A DNA stretch of 64,000 bases, taken from assembly GCA_017546245.1 (NCBI GenBank), contig JAFYXI010000003.1, positions 1-64,000 on the forward strand. Direction: 5' to 3'. The position numbers and the translations under genes are program-made. The notes under the pieces were generated by a model. The model was not told where the DNA came from, searched no databases, and saw only the letters and a program-made list of their open reading frames with translations. Positions 1 through 9,021 of this stretch are shown here, piece after piece. Numbering within the stretch: position 1 is the stretch's first letter; each line of letters begins with the position of its first letter. Source of the DNA: Clostridia bacterium. Its GTDB lineage: Bacteria > Bacillota > Clostridia > UBA1381 > UBA9506.

Positions 1-79
1 ACATTCCGAGAATTTTAGCAAAAAGCGTGGCAAAAATCATTATTCCTGCCGTTTTAAACACATTTTTAACGTTAAGCAT
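1..79 (-). CDS. N-terminus of a MurJ/MviN-like lipid flippase (partial, runs off the window)
   Basis: Only the first 26 codons are present, starting at the ATG at 79 and running off the left edge. The visible peptide begins MLNVKNVFKTAGIMIFATL and continues with an FAKILGM-type stretch, which resembles the first membrane helix of MurJ/MOP-superfamily flippases that move lipid II or related lipid-linked precursors across the membrane. A weak AGGA lies about 10 bases upstream. It is divergent from rpsB. The family call rests on one helix, so another MOP-family exporter is possible. Confidence 0.45.
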   Translation of the reverse strand, partial: MLNVKNVFKTAGIMIFATLFAKILGM

Positions 80-252
80 AATATTATTTCCTTTTTAAAG
101 ACAATATACTAGCAATTTATTATATAGTACATTATTATATATTTTCAGCACTAAAATGTCAATATTTTCGCCTATCTTTTGGCAATAAATAAAGGATTTT
201 TCTTGATTAAATTTAGAAATTAAATATTTTTAAAAAAAATATAAAAAAGTTC

Positions 253-281
253 TTGCATTTATATCCATTTTATGATATATT
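253..281 (+). promoter_or_regulatory. Sigma-A-type promoter for rpsB-tsf
   Basis: A -35 box TTGCAT (253-258) and a -10 box TATATT (276-281) are separated by 17 bases. Transcription would start near 288, leaving a leader of roughly 105 nt before rpsB. Confidence 0.6.
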
Positions 282-287
282 ATTTAG

Positions 288-394
288 GCAAAATACGCAC
301 ACGCAATGATTTTAAAGGACGGTGCCCTTTTAGGGTTCCCTTTAAAGTGTGATTTGTGTGGAGGAATTGCAAATAAAACCGGAGGTGACATTAA
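288..394 (+). promoter_or_regulatory. Structured 5' leader of rpsB
   Basis: The leader holds an inverted repeat TTTAAAGG (311-318) / CCTTTAAA (339-346) around an inner CCCT-TTT-AGGG hairpin (325-335). CACAC (298-302) can pair with GTGTG (356-360), and GCAAT (303-307) can pair with ATTGC (366-370). The last two pairings cannot form as one simple nested stack, which hints at alternative structures or a pseudoknot. S2 and other ribosomal proteins often repress their own operons through such leaders. The match to a named Rfam family was not tested. Confidence 0.45.
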
Positions 395-1144
395 ATGTCA
401 GTTATTTCAATGAAACAGTTACTGGAGGCCGGAGTTCATTTCGGTCACCAAACAAGAAGATGGAACCCAAAAATGGCTGAGTACATCTTCACAGAAAGAA
501 ACGGTATCTACATTATCGATTTGCAGAAAACCGTTAAAAAAATCGAAGAGGCTTATGCTTTCATCCGCGATATCGCTGCTGATGGCAAAGATGTTCTTTT
601 CGTAGGTACTAAAAAACAGGCTCAGGATTCTATTAAAGAAGAAGCTGAGAGAGTTGGTATGTACTGGGTTAACGCAAGATGGCTCGGTGGTATGATGACC
701 AACTTTAAAACAATCAAACAGAGAATCGACCGTTTAGAACAGCTCGTTCGTATGGAAGAAGACGGTACATTCGACCTTCTCCCGAAGAAAGAAGTTTTAA
801 ACTTAAAGGGCGAAAGAGAAAAACTCGAAAAATTCTTAGGCGGAATCAAAGATATGAAACGTCTGCCGGGTGCTCTTTTCGTAGTTGACCCAAGAAAAGA
901 AAAGATTGCTATTGCAGAAGCTAAAAAACTCGGTATCCCCGTTGTTGCTATCGTTGATACCAACTGTGATCCGGAAGAAGTTGATTATGTAATTCCGGGC
1001 AACGATGATGCTATCCGCGCGGTAAAACTTATTGCCGGCACTATTGCAAACGCTATCATCGAAGGTCGTCAGGGTGCAGACGCAGTTACTCCTGTTTCTT
1101 TAGACGGTGTTGCTGAAGATGCTGATGCTTCTGATGCTGAATAA
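395..1144 (+). CDS. rpsB: 30S ribosomal protein S2
   Basis: The 249-aa product is full length for S2, a late-assembling 30S subunit protein needed for binding S1 and the mRNA. The N-terminus [20 protein letters not shown] and the [15 protein letters not shown] and [10 protein letters not shown] segments are family signatures. The internal [21 protein letters not shown] motif region is also conserved. A GGAGGTG ribosome binding site lies nine bases upstream of the ATG. It is followed 25 bases later by tsf, the classic rpsB-tsf pair, and both are probably controlled by the structured leader upstream. The C-terminus ends in an acidic Asp/Ala-rich tail, which is common in this family. Confidence 0.98.
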   Translation: MSVISMKQLLEAGVHFGHQTRRWNPKMAEYIFTERNGIYIIDLQKTVKKIEEAYAFIRDIAADGKDVLFVGTKKQAQDSIKEEAERVGMYWVNARWLGGMMTNFKTIKQRIDRLEQLVRMEEDGTFDLLPKKEVLNLKGEREKLEKFLGGIKDMKRLPGALFVVDPRKEKIAIAEAKKLGIPVVAIVDTNCDPEEVDYVIPGNDDAIRAVKLIAGTIANAIIEGRQGADAVTPVSLDGVAEDADASDAE

Positions 1145-1169
1145 TTCGAGATTATAGGAGGAATAAATC

Positions 1170-2060
1170 ATGGCTTTTACTGCTAGTGATGTTAAAACTT
1201 TAAGAGAACGCACCGGTTGCGGTATGATGGACTGTAAAAAAGCTCTTACCGATGCTAACGGTGATATGGATAAAGCAATTGAAATTTTAAGAGAAAAAGG
1301 TCTTGCTACTGCTGCTAAAAAAGCCGGCAGAATTGCATCTGAAGGTATCGTTAAGGTTTACATGAGCGACGACAAAAAAGTAAGCGTTCTGCTCGAAGTA
1401 AACTCTGAAACAGACTTCGTTGCTAAAAACAACGAGTTCCAGGATTTTGTTACCGAAGTTGCTAAGGTTGTAGCTGATGCTAATCCGGCTGACGTTGATG
1501 CTTTAAAAGCAACCAAGCTCGGTGATGTAACAGTTGACGAAGCTTTAACAGCATTAATTGCTAAAATCGGTGAAAATATGAACATCAGAAGATTTGCTCG
1601 TTTTGAAGGCAACGTTTGCTGCTACTCTCACGGTGCAGGCAGAATCGGTGTTATCGTTAAAGCTGAAGATGCTTTAGGTGATGAAGCTTACGAAGCTGCA
1701 AGAGATGTTGCAATGCAGATTGCTGCAATAAATCCGCTCTACTTGTCAAAGGACGTTGTTCCTGAAGCAGATGTTGAACATGAAAAACGCATTATTCTGG
1801 CTCAGATTAAAGAAGACCCGAAAAATGCTAACAAACCCGAAAACATCCTCGAAAAGATGGTTGGCGGTAAAATTAATAAATTCTTCGAGCAGAATTGCCT
1901 GCTCCAGCAGGAATTTGTTAAAGACGGCGACTTAAAGGTTGAACAGTACCTCACATCTAAGGGTGTTAAGCTTGTTGACTATGTTCGTTTCGAAAAAGGC
2001 GAAGGCTTAGAAAAGAAAGAAGAAAACTTTGCTGACGAAATCGCTAAGATGGTACAGTAA
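1170..2060 (+). CDS. tsf: Translation elongation factor Ts
   Basis: EF-Ts is the guanine-nucleotide exchange factor that regenerates EF-Tu-GTP in the cytosol. The 296-aa product starts with a UBA-like domain (about residues 1-50: LRERTGCGMMDCKKAL) and carries the diagnostic TDFVAKN motif near residue 82, which contacts EF-Tu. A core and a C-terminal helical region follow. A TAGGAGG ribosome binding site precedes the ATG. It is co-transcribed with rpsB and closed by a terminator at 2075-2113. The length is typical and nothing looks damaged. Confidence 0.98.
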   Translation: MAFTASDVKTLRERTGCGMMDCKKALTDANGDMDKAIEILREKGLATAAKKAGRIASEGIVKVYMSDDKKVSVLLEVNSETDFVAKNNEFQDFVTEVAKVVADANPADVDALKATKLGDVTVDEALTALIAKIGENMNIRRFARFEGNVCCYSHGAGRIGVIVKAEDALGDEAYEAARDVAMQIAAINPLYLSKDVVPEADVEHEKRIILAQIKEDPKNANKPENILEKMVGGKINKFFEQNCLLQQEFVKDGDLKVEQYLTSKGVKLVDYVRFEKGEGLEKKEENFADEIAKMVQ

Positions 2061-2074
2061 TTAATTAAACATAT

Positions 2075-2113
2075 AAATTTAGCCGAAGATGAAAATCTTT
2101 CGGCTAAATTTTT
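2075..2113 (+). terminator. Rho-independent terminator after tsf
   Basis: A long stem is formed by 2075-2090 and 2095-2111 (AAATTTAGCCGAA paired with TTCGGCTAAATTT, one bulge), followed by a short T run. It separates rpsB-tsf from the his genes. No strong promoter was seen between it and hisA. Confidence 0.8.
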
Positions 2114-2131
2114 AACAATACGGAGGTCATA

Positions 2132-2866
2132 ATGCGAATTTATCCGGCAATAGATATAAAAGACGGAAAATGTGTCAGACTGACTCAGGGCAGTTTTTCC
2201 GACGTTACAGTTTATGGCGACGAGCCTGTTGAAATAGCTAAACAATGGGAAGAATGCGGCGCTGAATTTTTACACACCGTCGATTTAGACGGAGCACAAA
2301 AAGGCTCGGGAATTAACCGCAAGATTATTATTAAGATAGCTCAAGCTCTTAAAATTCCCGTTCAAACCGGCGGAGGCATCAGAACAATTGAGGATATAAG
2401 AGAGCTTATAGACGGCGGAGTTAGCCGTGTTATTTTAGGTACTGTTGCTGTAAAAAATCCTGAATTAGTTGAAGAAGCGGTAAAAGAATTCGGCGACAAA
2501 ATTGCGGTTGGAATAGACGCAAAGGACGGTTTTGTTGCTATTTCAGGCTGGGAAGAGGTTTCTTCTGTTTCGGCTTTAAATTTAGCAGAACAAATGTGTA
2601 AAAAAGGTGTTAAAACCATTATTTATACAGATATTGCAACAGACGGAATGCTCTCAGGTCCTAATATAACTGCAATGAAGCAAATGGCTGATTCAGTCAG
2701 CGCAGACATTATCGCATCAGGCGGAGTCGGCTCAACAGATGACATTCTTTCACTTATTTCCACAGGCGTTGAAGGTGTAATAGTCGGAAAGGCTCTTTAT
2801 GCAGGCAAGGTAGACTTAAAAGATGCTATAAACCGCCTTGCATCAACAGGAGGAGAAAAATGCTGA
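2132..2866 (+). CDS. hisA: ProFAR isomerase (HisA)
   Basis: HisA is 1-(5-phosphoribosyl)-5-[(5-phosphoribosylamino)methylideneamino]imidazole-4-carboxamide isomerase. It performs the Amadori rearrangement in histidine biosynthesis. The 244-aa (beta/alpha)8 barrel starts [20 protein letters not shown], with the catalytic Asp in PAIDIKDG and the second in YTDIATDGM. The phosphate-binding loops GGGIR and ASGGVG are visible. A CGGAGG ribosome binding site lies just upstream. It overlaps hisF by 7 bases, so the two are translationally coupled. It sits directly behind the tsf terminator, so its expression may depend on read-through or on a weak promoter that I could not identify. Confidence 0.97.
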   Translation: MRIYPAIDIKDGKCVRLTQGSFSDVTVYGDEPVEIAKQWEECGAEFLHTVDLDGAQKGSGINRKIIIKIAQALKIPVQTGGGIRTIEDIRELIDGGVSRVILGTVAVKNPELVEEAVKEFGDKIAVGIDAKDGFVAISGWEEVSSVSALNLAEQMCKKGVKTIIYTDIATDGMLSGPNITAMKQMADSVSADIIASGGVGSTDDILSLISTGVEGVIVGKALYAGKVDLKDAINRLASTGGEKC

Positions 2867-3618
2867 CAAAACGTATTATCCCCTGCCTCGACGTTCACAA
2901 CGGCCGAGTTGTTAAGGGTGTAAATTTTGTTGATTTAAAAGATGCCGGAGACCCGGTAGAAATTGCTAAAGCTTACGATGCCGCCGGTGCTGACGAGCTT
3001 GTATTTTTAGATATAACCGCCTCGTCAGATGCGCGCAATATTATTTTGAATTTAGTTCATAAAACTGCCGAACAGGTATTTATCCCATTTACTGTCGGCG
3101 GTGGAATAAGAACGGTTGAAGATTTCAGAGAAATATTAAAAGCAGGCGCTGATAAAATTTCGGTTAATTCCGCTGCAATAAAGCGACCTGAATTAATTTC
3201 TGAGGCTGCTTATAAATTCGGCTCTCAGTGCGTAGTTGTCGCAATAGATGCAAAAAGAAAAGAAGACGGCAATTTTTCTGTTTTCTTAAACGGCGGCCGT
3301 GTTGATACAAGTCTTGATGCAATCGAATGGGCAAAAAAAGCCGAAGAGCTCGGTGCAGGCGAAATTCTGCTGACAAGCATGGATGCCGACGGTACAAAAG
3401 CCGGCTATGACCTTGAAATAACAAAAAAGGTGTCAGATGCCGTAAACATTCCGGTTATTGCATCAGGTGGCGCAGGCGCACTTCCCCACTTTTACGATGC
3501 TATAACGACCGGCGGTGCAGATGCCGTTTTAGCCGCATCACTTTTCCACTACAAAGAATTAACAATTAATGAATTAAAAGAATATTTAAAGGGTCGGGGC
3601 ATTCCGGTCAGATTATAA
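2860..3618 (+). CDS. hisF: Imidazole glycerol phosphate synthase subunit HisF
   Basis: HisF is the cyclase subunit that joins PRFAR and ammonia to give imidazole glycerol phosphate and AICAR. It works with the glutaminase HisH, which is not in this window. The 252-aa barrel begins [20 protein letters not shown] with the catalytic Asp in CLDV. The second catalytic Asp is in [15 protein letters not shown], and the phosphate loops are GGGIR and ASGGAGA. It overlaps the end of hisA by 7 bases and is followed 21 bases later by hisIE, giving a three-gene partial histidine operon. Confidence 0.97.
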   Translation: MLTKRIIPCLDVHNGRVVKGVNFVDLKDAGDPVEIAKAYDAAGADELVFLDITASSDARNIILNLVHKTAEQVFIPFTVGGGIRTVEDFREILKAGADKISVNSAAIKRPELISEAAYKFGSQCVVVAIDAKRKEDGNFSVFLNGGRVDTSLDAIEWAKKAEELGAGEILLTSMDADGTKAGYDLEITKKVSDAVNIPVIASGGAGALPHFYDAITTGGADAVLAASLFHYKELTINELKEYLKGRGIPVRL

Positions 3619-3639
3619 TATTCCGAAAGGACGATATAT

Positions 3640-4269
3640 ATGGAGTTAAATATTAAATTTGACGAAAAAGGTTTAGTTCCTGCTGTTGCGCAGGATTATA
3701 TTTCGGGCAAGGTGCTTATGGTTGCTTATATGAACGAGGAATCTCTCCGCCTTACCATCGAAACAGGAAAGGCAACATATTTCAGCCGTTCGCGTCAGGA
3801 GCTGTGGGTTAAAGGCGCACATTCCGGCAATCTGCAGTTAGTTAAAGAAATTTTAGTTGACTGCGACCAGGATACTCTTATTTTGAAGGTTGACCCTCTG
3901 GGACCTGCTTGCCATACAGGACACGAAACCTGCTTCTATCGCAAGCTTGCTGATGATGTTTTAGTCGAAGACGAACGCGATGCATCATCTTTAGCTGTTT
4001 TAAAAGATGTTTATGACGTAATTAAAGGCCGCAAGGAAAATCCCGTAGAAGGTTCATATACAAACTATCTGTTTGAAAAAGGTATTGACAAACAGCTTAA
4101 AAAGGTTGGCGAAGAGGCTGCCGAGGTTATTATCGCATCTAAAAATCCTGATGTGGGTGAATTAAGATACGAAGCATCTGACCTTTTATATCATTTAATG
4201 GTAGTTATGGTTGAACGCGGTCTTACATGGGAAGACCTTTGCCGTGAATTAGACGGAAGAAGAAAATAA
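3640..4269 (+). CDS. hisIE: Bifunctional phosphoribosyl-AMP cyclohydrolase / phosphoribosyl-ATP pyrophosphatase
   Basis: This fused enzyme catalyses steps 2 and 3 of histidine biosynthesis. The N-terminal HisI domain (about residues 1-105) shows [24 protein letters not shown] and [12 protein letters not shown], which carry the Mg- and Zn-binding Asp, His and Cys residues. The C-terminal HisE domain (about 115-209) has the helical [24 protein letters not shown] signature. The length of 209 aa is normal for the fusion. It is the last his gene here. hisG, D, C, B and H are not in the window and must lie elsewhere if the pathway is complete. Confidence 0.97.
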   Translation: MELNIKFDEKGLVPAVAQDYISGKVLMVAYMNEESLRLTIETGKATYFSRSRQELWVKGAHSGNLQLVKEILVDCDQDTLILKVDPLGPACHTGHETCFYRKLADDVLVEDERDASSLAVLKDVYDVIKGRKENPVEGSYTNYLFEKGIDKQLKKVGEEAAEVIIASKNPDVGELRYEASDLLYHLMVVMVERGLTWEDLCRELDGRRK

Positions 4270-4299
4270 AGCATTTATGCTTTGAAAGGTAACAATGCT

Positions 4300-5502
4300 A
4301 TGAAAACAATGGCAATAGTTTGTGAATATAATCCGTTTCACAACGGTCATGCGTATCAGATCAGTCAACACCGTACTGGGTACGGTGTTGACTGCGTTAT
4401 TGCCGTAATGAGCGGAAATTTTGTTCAGCGCGGTGCTCCTGCAATATGCGACAAATGGACACGAGCCGAAATGGCATTGTCAGGCGGCTGTGACCTTGTG
4501 CTTGAATTGCCGACGGTTTTTGCAACGCAATCTGCCGAAAGATTTGCTTTCGGTGCTGTACAGCTTATTGACCGTTTAGGTTTGGTTGACTATCTTTCCT
4601 TCGGCAGCGAATGCGGCGATATAGGCATATTAAAACAAGCTGCTTGTGCCTTGTTAAAACCGGATTTTAACGAGCAGGTTTCAGTTATTTTAAAAAGCGG
4701 AATATCCTACCCTGCCGCACGCGAGCAGGCTATGTCTGATTTTTTAGGCAAAGAATATGGTGATTTATTATCAGAACCAAACAATCTCTTAGGAATCGAA
4801 TATCTAAAAAGCCTTATGCTTTTAAACAGCAAAATTGAGCCTGTTACTTTAACTCGCACAGTTAGTCATCACGCTGCAAGTAATAACGAAAACTATTGCA
4901 GTGCTTCGCATCTTAGAACATTAACAGAACAAGGCAAAGACATATCTTCCTTTATTCCGGCAGATAGTCTGGCTGTATTAAACAATGCCATAAAAACAGG
5001 CAAAGCTCCTGCAGATATTTCAAAGCTTGACAGCATTATAACCTATCTTCTGCGTACAAAAAGCGAAGATGAACTTCGTATGTTACCTGATGTATCTGAG
5101 GGTATTGAAAAACGTTTTATCGAAGCTGCTAAAAGCGAAAATACATTTATAAGTATATCAGAAAGTGTAAAAACAAAACGTTATACAAAAACTCGCATTG
5201 ACCGCACGCTTATTCATATGTTATTAGGCATAAATAAGGACATTGCAAACAGCACTCCTGAATATTTCCGTGTTTTAGCGGCAAATTCTGTCGGTACAGC
5301 ATTTTTAAAAACAATTAAGAAAAATGATTATCCTGTAATTACAAAGACCGCAAATGCAATTTTCACATCAAAAAATGCAGAAGATATGTTTAACATTGAT
5401 TGCCGTGCAACCGATATTTATGCTATGTTATACCCTGACAATAAATATAATTATGCAGGACTTGATTTTATCAATTCGCCCATAATAAAAACGAGCCGTT
5501 AA
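4300..5502 (+). CDS. tmcAL: tRNA(Met) cytidine acetate ligase TmcAL (YlbM family)
   Basis: TmcAL makes N4-acetylcytidine at the wobble base of elongator tRNA-Met, using acetate and ATP. The 400-aa protein begins MKTMAIVCEYNPFHNGHAY, with the HxGH nucleotidyltransferase motif at HNGH, followed by VMSGNFVQRGAPAI and the LGIEYLKSL and SASHLR motifs typical of YlbM. I chose the ATG at 4300 because a GAAAGG site lies about 11 bases before it. An in-frame TTG at 4282 overlaps that site. A perfect inverted repeat (4363-4393) lies inside the coding region. The stop codon sits in the loop of a terminator hairpin. Confidence 0.93.
   Translation: MKTMAIVCEYNPFHNGHAYQISQHRTGYGVDCVIAVMSGNFVQRGAPAICDKWTRAEMALSGGCDLVLELPTVFATQSAERFAFGAVQLIDRLGLVDYLSFGSECGDIGILKQAACALLKPDFNEQVSVILKSGISYPAAREQAMSDFLGKEYGDLLSEPNNLLGIEYLKSLMLLNSKIEPVTLTRTVSHHAASNNENYCSASHLRTLTEQGKDISSFIPADSLAVLNNAIKTGKAPADISKLDSIITYLLRTKSEDELRMLPDVSEGIEKRFIEAAKSENTFISISESVKTKRYTKTRIDRTLIHMLLGINKDIANSTPEYFRVLAANSVGTAFLKTIKKNDYPVITKTANAIFTSKNAEDMFNIDCRATDIYAMLYPDNKYNYAGLDFINSPIIKTSR
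4363..4393. repeat. Perfect 14-bp inverted repeat inside tmcAL
   Basis: AGTCAACACCGTAC (4363-4376), a 3-base spacer TGG, and its exact reverse complement (4380-4393) form a hairpin early in tmcAL, about 65 bases after the start codon. The encoded segment keeps the normal family length between HNGH and VMSG, so it is not an obvious insertion. Confidence 0.9.
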
Positions 5503-5517
5503 TCTACGGCTCGTTTT
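5487..5517. terminator. Bidirectional terminator between tmcAL and the ECF gene
   Basis: AAAACGAGCCGT pairs with ACGGCTCGTTTTT around a 6-base loop. A-tract and T-tract flanks let it act on both strands. The tmcAL stop codon lies in the loop, and the convergent transporter gene ends at 5521. Confidence 0.85.
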
Positions 5518-5520
5518 TAT

Positions 5521-6162
5521 TTATATATCTCTTTTTTGCAGTTTTAAAATTGCTCCGCTAACTGCGGCAGTAATTATCGCAGCCACTATCGCCTCAGGAA
5601 CTCCGTTTGTAGCAATTACACCGACAATAAACGGAATAAATGCATCAAGCACAACTCCCTTTGCCTCGGCATATGCATTGCCGAAAAATATGTAAATAAA
5701 AGACATTACCAAAATCGTATTGGTAAGCGAACCGGCAATTCCTGCTAAAGTCAGAGCTAACGGTTTCTTTACTGCGCCTTTAATCAGTTTGCATATTCCT
5801 CTGTATACATAATAAGGAACTACACCAACTAAGATTCTCGGCAGAAAACAAACTACCAAACTAAGTAAGTTGCCCCCCTGACCGCCAACTGAATAAAGCG
5901 GAGTAAACACAAAAGATATTACTGACGGGCTTATAAAGCTATTATTTATAAAACTTGTAAGACCAAATAAAAATCCAAGAAAAGCACCTTTTTTAGGTCC
6001 TAATATAATTGCTGCAATTATAACCGGAATATGCAGAGTTGTTGCTTTTAAAGGACCCAGCGGTATATATCCTAAAAACGGTGTAAATGCCATAATTATA
6101 ATTATCGCCGAAAATAATGCAAGTTGAACCATTCCACGTACTTTACCTGAATTTTGCTCCAT
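5521..6162 (-). CDS. ECF-type transporter substrate-binding (S) component, PanT-like
   Basis: This 213-aa integral membrane protein has about six hydrophobic segments. The pattern TPFLGYIPLGPLKATTLHIP followed by VIIAAIILGPKKGAFLGFLFGLTS matches S components of energy-coupling-factor vitamin transporters, especially the DUF3816 group often linked to pantothenate uptake. The S component captures the vitamin and docks with the shared EcfA/A'/T module, which is not in this window. A GGAGGG ribosome binding site precedes the ATG. No riboswitch-like leader was seen in the short upstream region, so substrate identity stays uncertain. Confidence 0.75.
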   Translation of the reverse strand: MEQNSGKVRGMVQLALFSAIIIIMAFTPFLGYIPLGPLKATTLHIPVIIAAIILGPKKGAFLGFLFGLTSFINNSFISPSVISFVFTPLYSVGGQGGNLLSLVVCFLPRILVGVVPYYVYRGICKLIKGAVKKPLALTLAGIAGSLTNTILVMSFIYIFFGNAYAEAKGVVLDAFIPFIVGVIATNGVPEAIVAAIITAAVSGAILKLQKRDI

Positions 6163-6249
6163 TTAAATCCCTCCAATAGTCTGTTGAGATTATAATACTA
6201 CAATTTAGAATAAAATTCAATAAAATTACGCAAAAAAATCGATATTTAT

Positions 6250-6864
6250 TTAATTTTTTATTTTGTTTTTAAGATTCTGCCATAACTCCACCAGTTTAAA
6301 TGCCGGCTTTATTGTAATTTTTTCATCATCTGTATTTATGAGTTCAAAGCTTTCTTCAGTCATTGCCTTTTTTAATTGCTCAATTTCTTTTTCACCAAGT
6401 TCACCGTAGGTTTTGTTATTAAAACAAAGCGGCGGATACATAACACACCACCAGTTTTCGCCTTTGCCATCCCCCAAAACAATTCTTACTGCCTCGTACT
6501 CTCCTGCCGGCAAAATTATGTTTTCATATTTTTTTGTAGGAAAATAGAATTTTCCCATTACTGCCTTTGATGTATAATTACATCCGTATTCAGAAATTAC
6601 GTTATCAGCAATCAGCTCTGCCTCATTTAAATTCGATACAAAATATTTATAATTATCGCTTTCGTTTTTATTTCGCACATTCTCAAGCAGATTATCACGT
6701 ACCGCATACTTAATTTTTTGGTCTTCTTCAGAATTACTGTTTGCAATTATATGAAGTCTTACGATATTTTGCGATATATCATTAACCGCACTTTCTGATT
6801 TAAATATCCAAAAGCCTGTACATAAAGTCAGCAAAATTAATAAATATACTGATTTAAATTTCAT
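6250..6864 (-). CDS. spoIIR: Stage II sporulation protein R
   Basis: SpoIIR is made in the forespore under sigma-F, is secreted, and activates the SpoIIGA protease that processes pro-sigma-E in the mother cell. The 204-aa product has an N-terminal membrane/signal segment (residues about 4-20) followed by the family signature NIVRLHIIANSNSEEDQ and the later WWCVMYPPLCF motif. The start at 6864 was chosen because GGAGG lies 6 bases upstream. An upstream in-frame ATG at 6939 would add 25 residues with no ribosome binding site. This gene is good evidence for an endospore-forming lineage. Confidence 0.93.
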   Translation of the reverse strand: MKFKSVYLLILLTLCTGFWIFKSESAVNDISQNIVRLHIIANSNSEEDQKIKYAVRDNLLENVRNKNESDNYKYFVSNLNEAELIADNVISEYGCNYTSKAVMGKFYFPTKKYENIILPAGEYEAVRIVLGDGKGENWWCVMYPPLCFNNKTYGELGEKEIEQLKKAMTEESFELINTDDEKITIKPAFKLVELWQNLKNKIKN

Positions 6865-6946
6865 AAACAGCCTCCAAAATGTTGTAATATTTACATTATA
6901 TACAAAAAAAATATTATTAAACCTTAAATATTTTAACAATTTACTA

Positions 6947-6976
6947 TTGCATTTTTATACATACTTGTTGTATAAT
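6947..6976 (+). promoter_or_regulatory. Promoter for argC-argB
   Basis: TTGCAT (6947-6952) and a perfect TATAAT (6971-6976) are 18 bases apart, about 45 bases before the argC start. No convincing ARG box was recognised. Confidence 0.6.
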
Positions 6977-7019
6977 AATACACGTTGTATATTTAAATAA
7001 GTGAAAGGATTTGTTTATA

Positions 7020-8057
7020 ATGATTCGTGTAGGAATTTTAGGAGCAACCGGTTATGCAGGAGTTGAGCTTGTTCGTCTTTTATCTGCTCACAAAGAAGTA
7101 ACTCTTACTATGCTGGTTTCACAAAGCTATAAAGGAATGAAAATTTCAGAGGTTTATCCGTCTCTTCGCGGAGTTTGCGATATTGTGTGCGAAGAATTAG
7201 ATGCCGAAAAAGCAGCAAAAAACTGTGATGTAGTATTTACCGCACTTCCACACGGTGCATCTAAAGAGGTTATTCCGTCTTTATATGAAAAAGGTCTTAA
7301 AGTAATCGACCTTTCGGGCGACTTCCGTTATAACGATAAAGAGGTTTATGCCGCCTGGTACGGTCAGGAACACAGCAGCCCCGAGCTTTTAGATGTTTCG
7401 GTTTATGGTCTTCCTGAGCTTCATCGTGAAGAAATCAAAAAAACTACTTTAATCGGCAATCCCGGATGCTACACCACTTGTTCTATTATGGGTTTAGCGC
7501 CGCTTTTAGCAAATAAAGCAATCGAAACAAAAAATATTATAATTGACGCAAAATCAGGTGTATCGGGCGCAGGTCGCAGCCTTAGCATTGATAATCATTT
7601 TTGCGAATGCACAGAAAGCTTAAAGGCTTATAAGGTTGCAACACATCGTCACACATCCGAAATCGAGCAGGAGTTGTCATTAGTTGCAGGCGAAGATATT
7701 ACTCTTTCGTTTACCCCACATCTCATTCCGATGAAGCGCGGTATTTTAGCAACAATTTATGCAAATCTTAAAAAGCCATACACCAAAGATGAGCTTATTA
7801 AAATGGTTAAAGATTTTTATAAAGATGAATATTTTGTACGTGTTTACGATTCGGGTCTTCCTGAAACAAATCACGTAGCAGGTTCTAACTTTATCGACAT
7901 CGGCCTTGAGGTTGATACACGTTTAAACCGTGTTATAATTATTTCTGCAATTGATAATCTTATTAAAGGCGCTGCCGGTCAGGCTGTGCAGAATATGAAT
8001 CTTTTATTCGGATTTGACGAAACCGAAGGTCTTAAAAACGCAGGACTTTATCTTTAA
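7020..8057 (+). CDS. argC: N-acetyl-gamma-glutamyl-phosphate reductase
   Basis: ArgC reduces N-acetylglutamyl phosphate to the semialdehyde with NADPH in arginine/ornithine biosynthesis. The 345-aa protein starts MIRVGILGATGYAGVELVRL, a Rossmann GxxGxxG nucleotide-binding motif, and carries the active-site Cys in GNPGCYTT near residue 145. The later HRHTSEIEQEL motif holds the catalytic His. The ATG at 7020 is preceded by AAAGGA at good spacing. A TTG at 7011 is too close to that site. It is followed 12 bases later by argB. argJ and argD, often between or after these, are absent here. Confidence 0.97.
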   Translation: MIRVGILGATGYAGVELVRLLSAHKEVTLTMLVSQSYKGMKISEVYPSLRGVCDIVCEELDAEKAAKNCDVVFTALPHGASKEVIPSLYEKGLKVIDLSGDFRYNDKEVYAAWYGQEHSSPELLDVSVYGLPELHREEIKKTTLIGNPGCYTTCSIMGLAPLLANKAIETKNIIIDAKSGVSGAGRSLSIDNHFCECTESLKAYKVATHRHTSEIEQELSLVAGEDITLSFTPHLIPMKRGILATIYANLKKPYTKDELIKMVKDFYKDEYFVRVYDSGLPETNHVAGSNFIDIGLEVDTRLNRVIIISAIDNLIKGAAGQAVQNMNLLFGFDETEGLKNAGLYL

Positions 8058-8069
8058 GGAGTGAATTTT

Positions 8070-8945
8070 ATGCAACATTCAATAGAACGTGCAAGTATAT
8101 TAATAGAGGCTCTTCCGTACATACAAAAGCTCTATAACAAAACAGTCGTTGTAAAATACGGCGGTAACGCAATGATTAATGAGGATTTAAAAAATTCGGT
8201 TATTGAAGACGTTACTCTGCTTAAATATGTAGGTATGCATCCGGTAATTGTTCACGGTGGCGGCCCTGATATTACTGCAGCTTTAAAAACTTATAATGTA
8301 GAAAGCCATTTTGTTAACGGACTTCGTGTTACAGATGCTGACACTATGAGAATCGCACAGATGGTTTTGGTAGGAAAAACAAACAAAGAAATTGTTTCTT
8401 TAGTTAATAAAAAAGGCGGAAAAGCTATCGGTCTTTGCGGTATTGACGGCGGTATGATTCAATGTGAACCTCTTCGCGAAGATACTGAGGGAAATCCCAT
8501 AGATGTTGGATTTGTGGGAAAAATTACCGGAATTAACACCAAAATGCTAAAAACCTTGGCAAGCGACGAGTACATTCCTGTTATCGCACCAATCGGCACA
8601 GATAAAGACGGTCAGAGCTATAACATAAATGCCGATACGGTTGCGAGCGCTGTTGCAACCGCAATTCAGGCAGAAAAGCTTATTTATCTTACCGATGTTG
8701 AGGGTGTTAAAGATAACGACGGAAACATTATTTACGAAATTACAACCGACGATACATTAAAGCTGATTGAAGACGGAACAATAAGCGGCGGAATGATTCC
8801 TAAGGTTACTGCTTGCTCTGATGCGGTAAAAGAAGGTGTTAACCGTGTACATATAATTGACGGAAGAATACTCCACTCTATACTGCTTGAAATCTTTACT
8901 GATACAGGTATCGGAACTATGTTTAAGTTGCCTGAGAATAATTAA
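8070..8945 (+). CDS. argB: Acetylglutamate kinase
   Basis: ArgB phosphorylates N-acetylglutamate with ATP, the step before ArgC. The 291-aa amino-acid-kinase fold shows VVKYGGNAM (ATP site), [12 protein letters not shown] (acetylglutamate site), the GINADTVA-type stretch [13 protein letters not shown], and LTDVEGV. The start at 8070 follows AAGGA at 9 bases. A GTG at 8061 directly abuts the ribosome binding site and is less likely. The N-terminal helix ([21 protein letters not shown] region) is the extension usually linked to arginine-sensitive hexameric kinases, so feedback inhibition is likely. A terminator follows. Confidence 0.97.
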   Translation: MQHSIERASILIEALPYIQKLYNKTVVVKYGGNAMINEDLKNSVIEDVTLLKYVGMHPVIVHGGGPDITAALKTYNVESHFVNGLRVTDADTMRIAQMVLVGKTNKEIVSLVNKKGGKAIGLCGIDGGMIQCEPLREDTEGNPIDVGFVGKITGINTKMLKTLASDEYIPVIAPIGTDKDGQSYNINADTVASAVATAIQAEKLIYLTDVEGVKDNDGNIIYEITTDDTLKLIEDGTISGGMIPKVTACSDAVKEGVNRVHIIDGRILHSILLEIFTDTGIGTMFKLPENN

Positions 8946-8955
8946 AAAATATTCG

Positions 8956-8987
8956 GCTGCTGTTTAAATTTAAACGGCAGCTTTTTT
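8956..8987 (+). terminator. Terminator after argB
   Basis: GCTGCTGTTTAAA and TTTAAACGGCAGC (one T-G wobble) form a stem followed by six T residues. Confidence 0.85.
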
Positions 8988-9021
8988 ATGTGTTAAAATA
9001 TTCAAAAACTTGTCTATTTAC

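Noticed and set aside
6170-6230. ARG-box-like GAAT...ATTC sequence near spoIIR and the ECF gene
   Set aside because: The spacing (GAAT-AAA-ATTC) does not match the 4-base core of ARG boxes and it lies away from argC, so it is most likely an A+T-rich coincidence.
6865-6939. Upstream extension of SpoIIR
   Set aside because: The added N-terminus has no homology and no ribosome binding site, while GGAGG lies correctly before the internal ATG at 6864.
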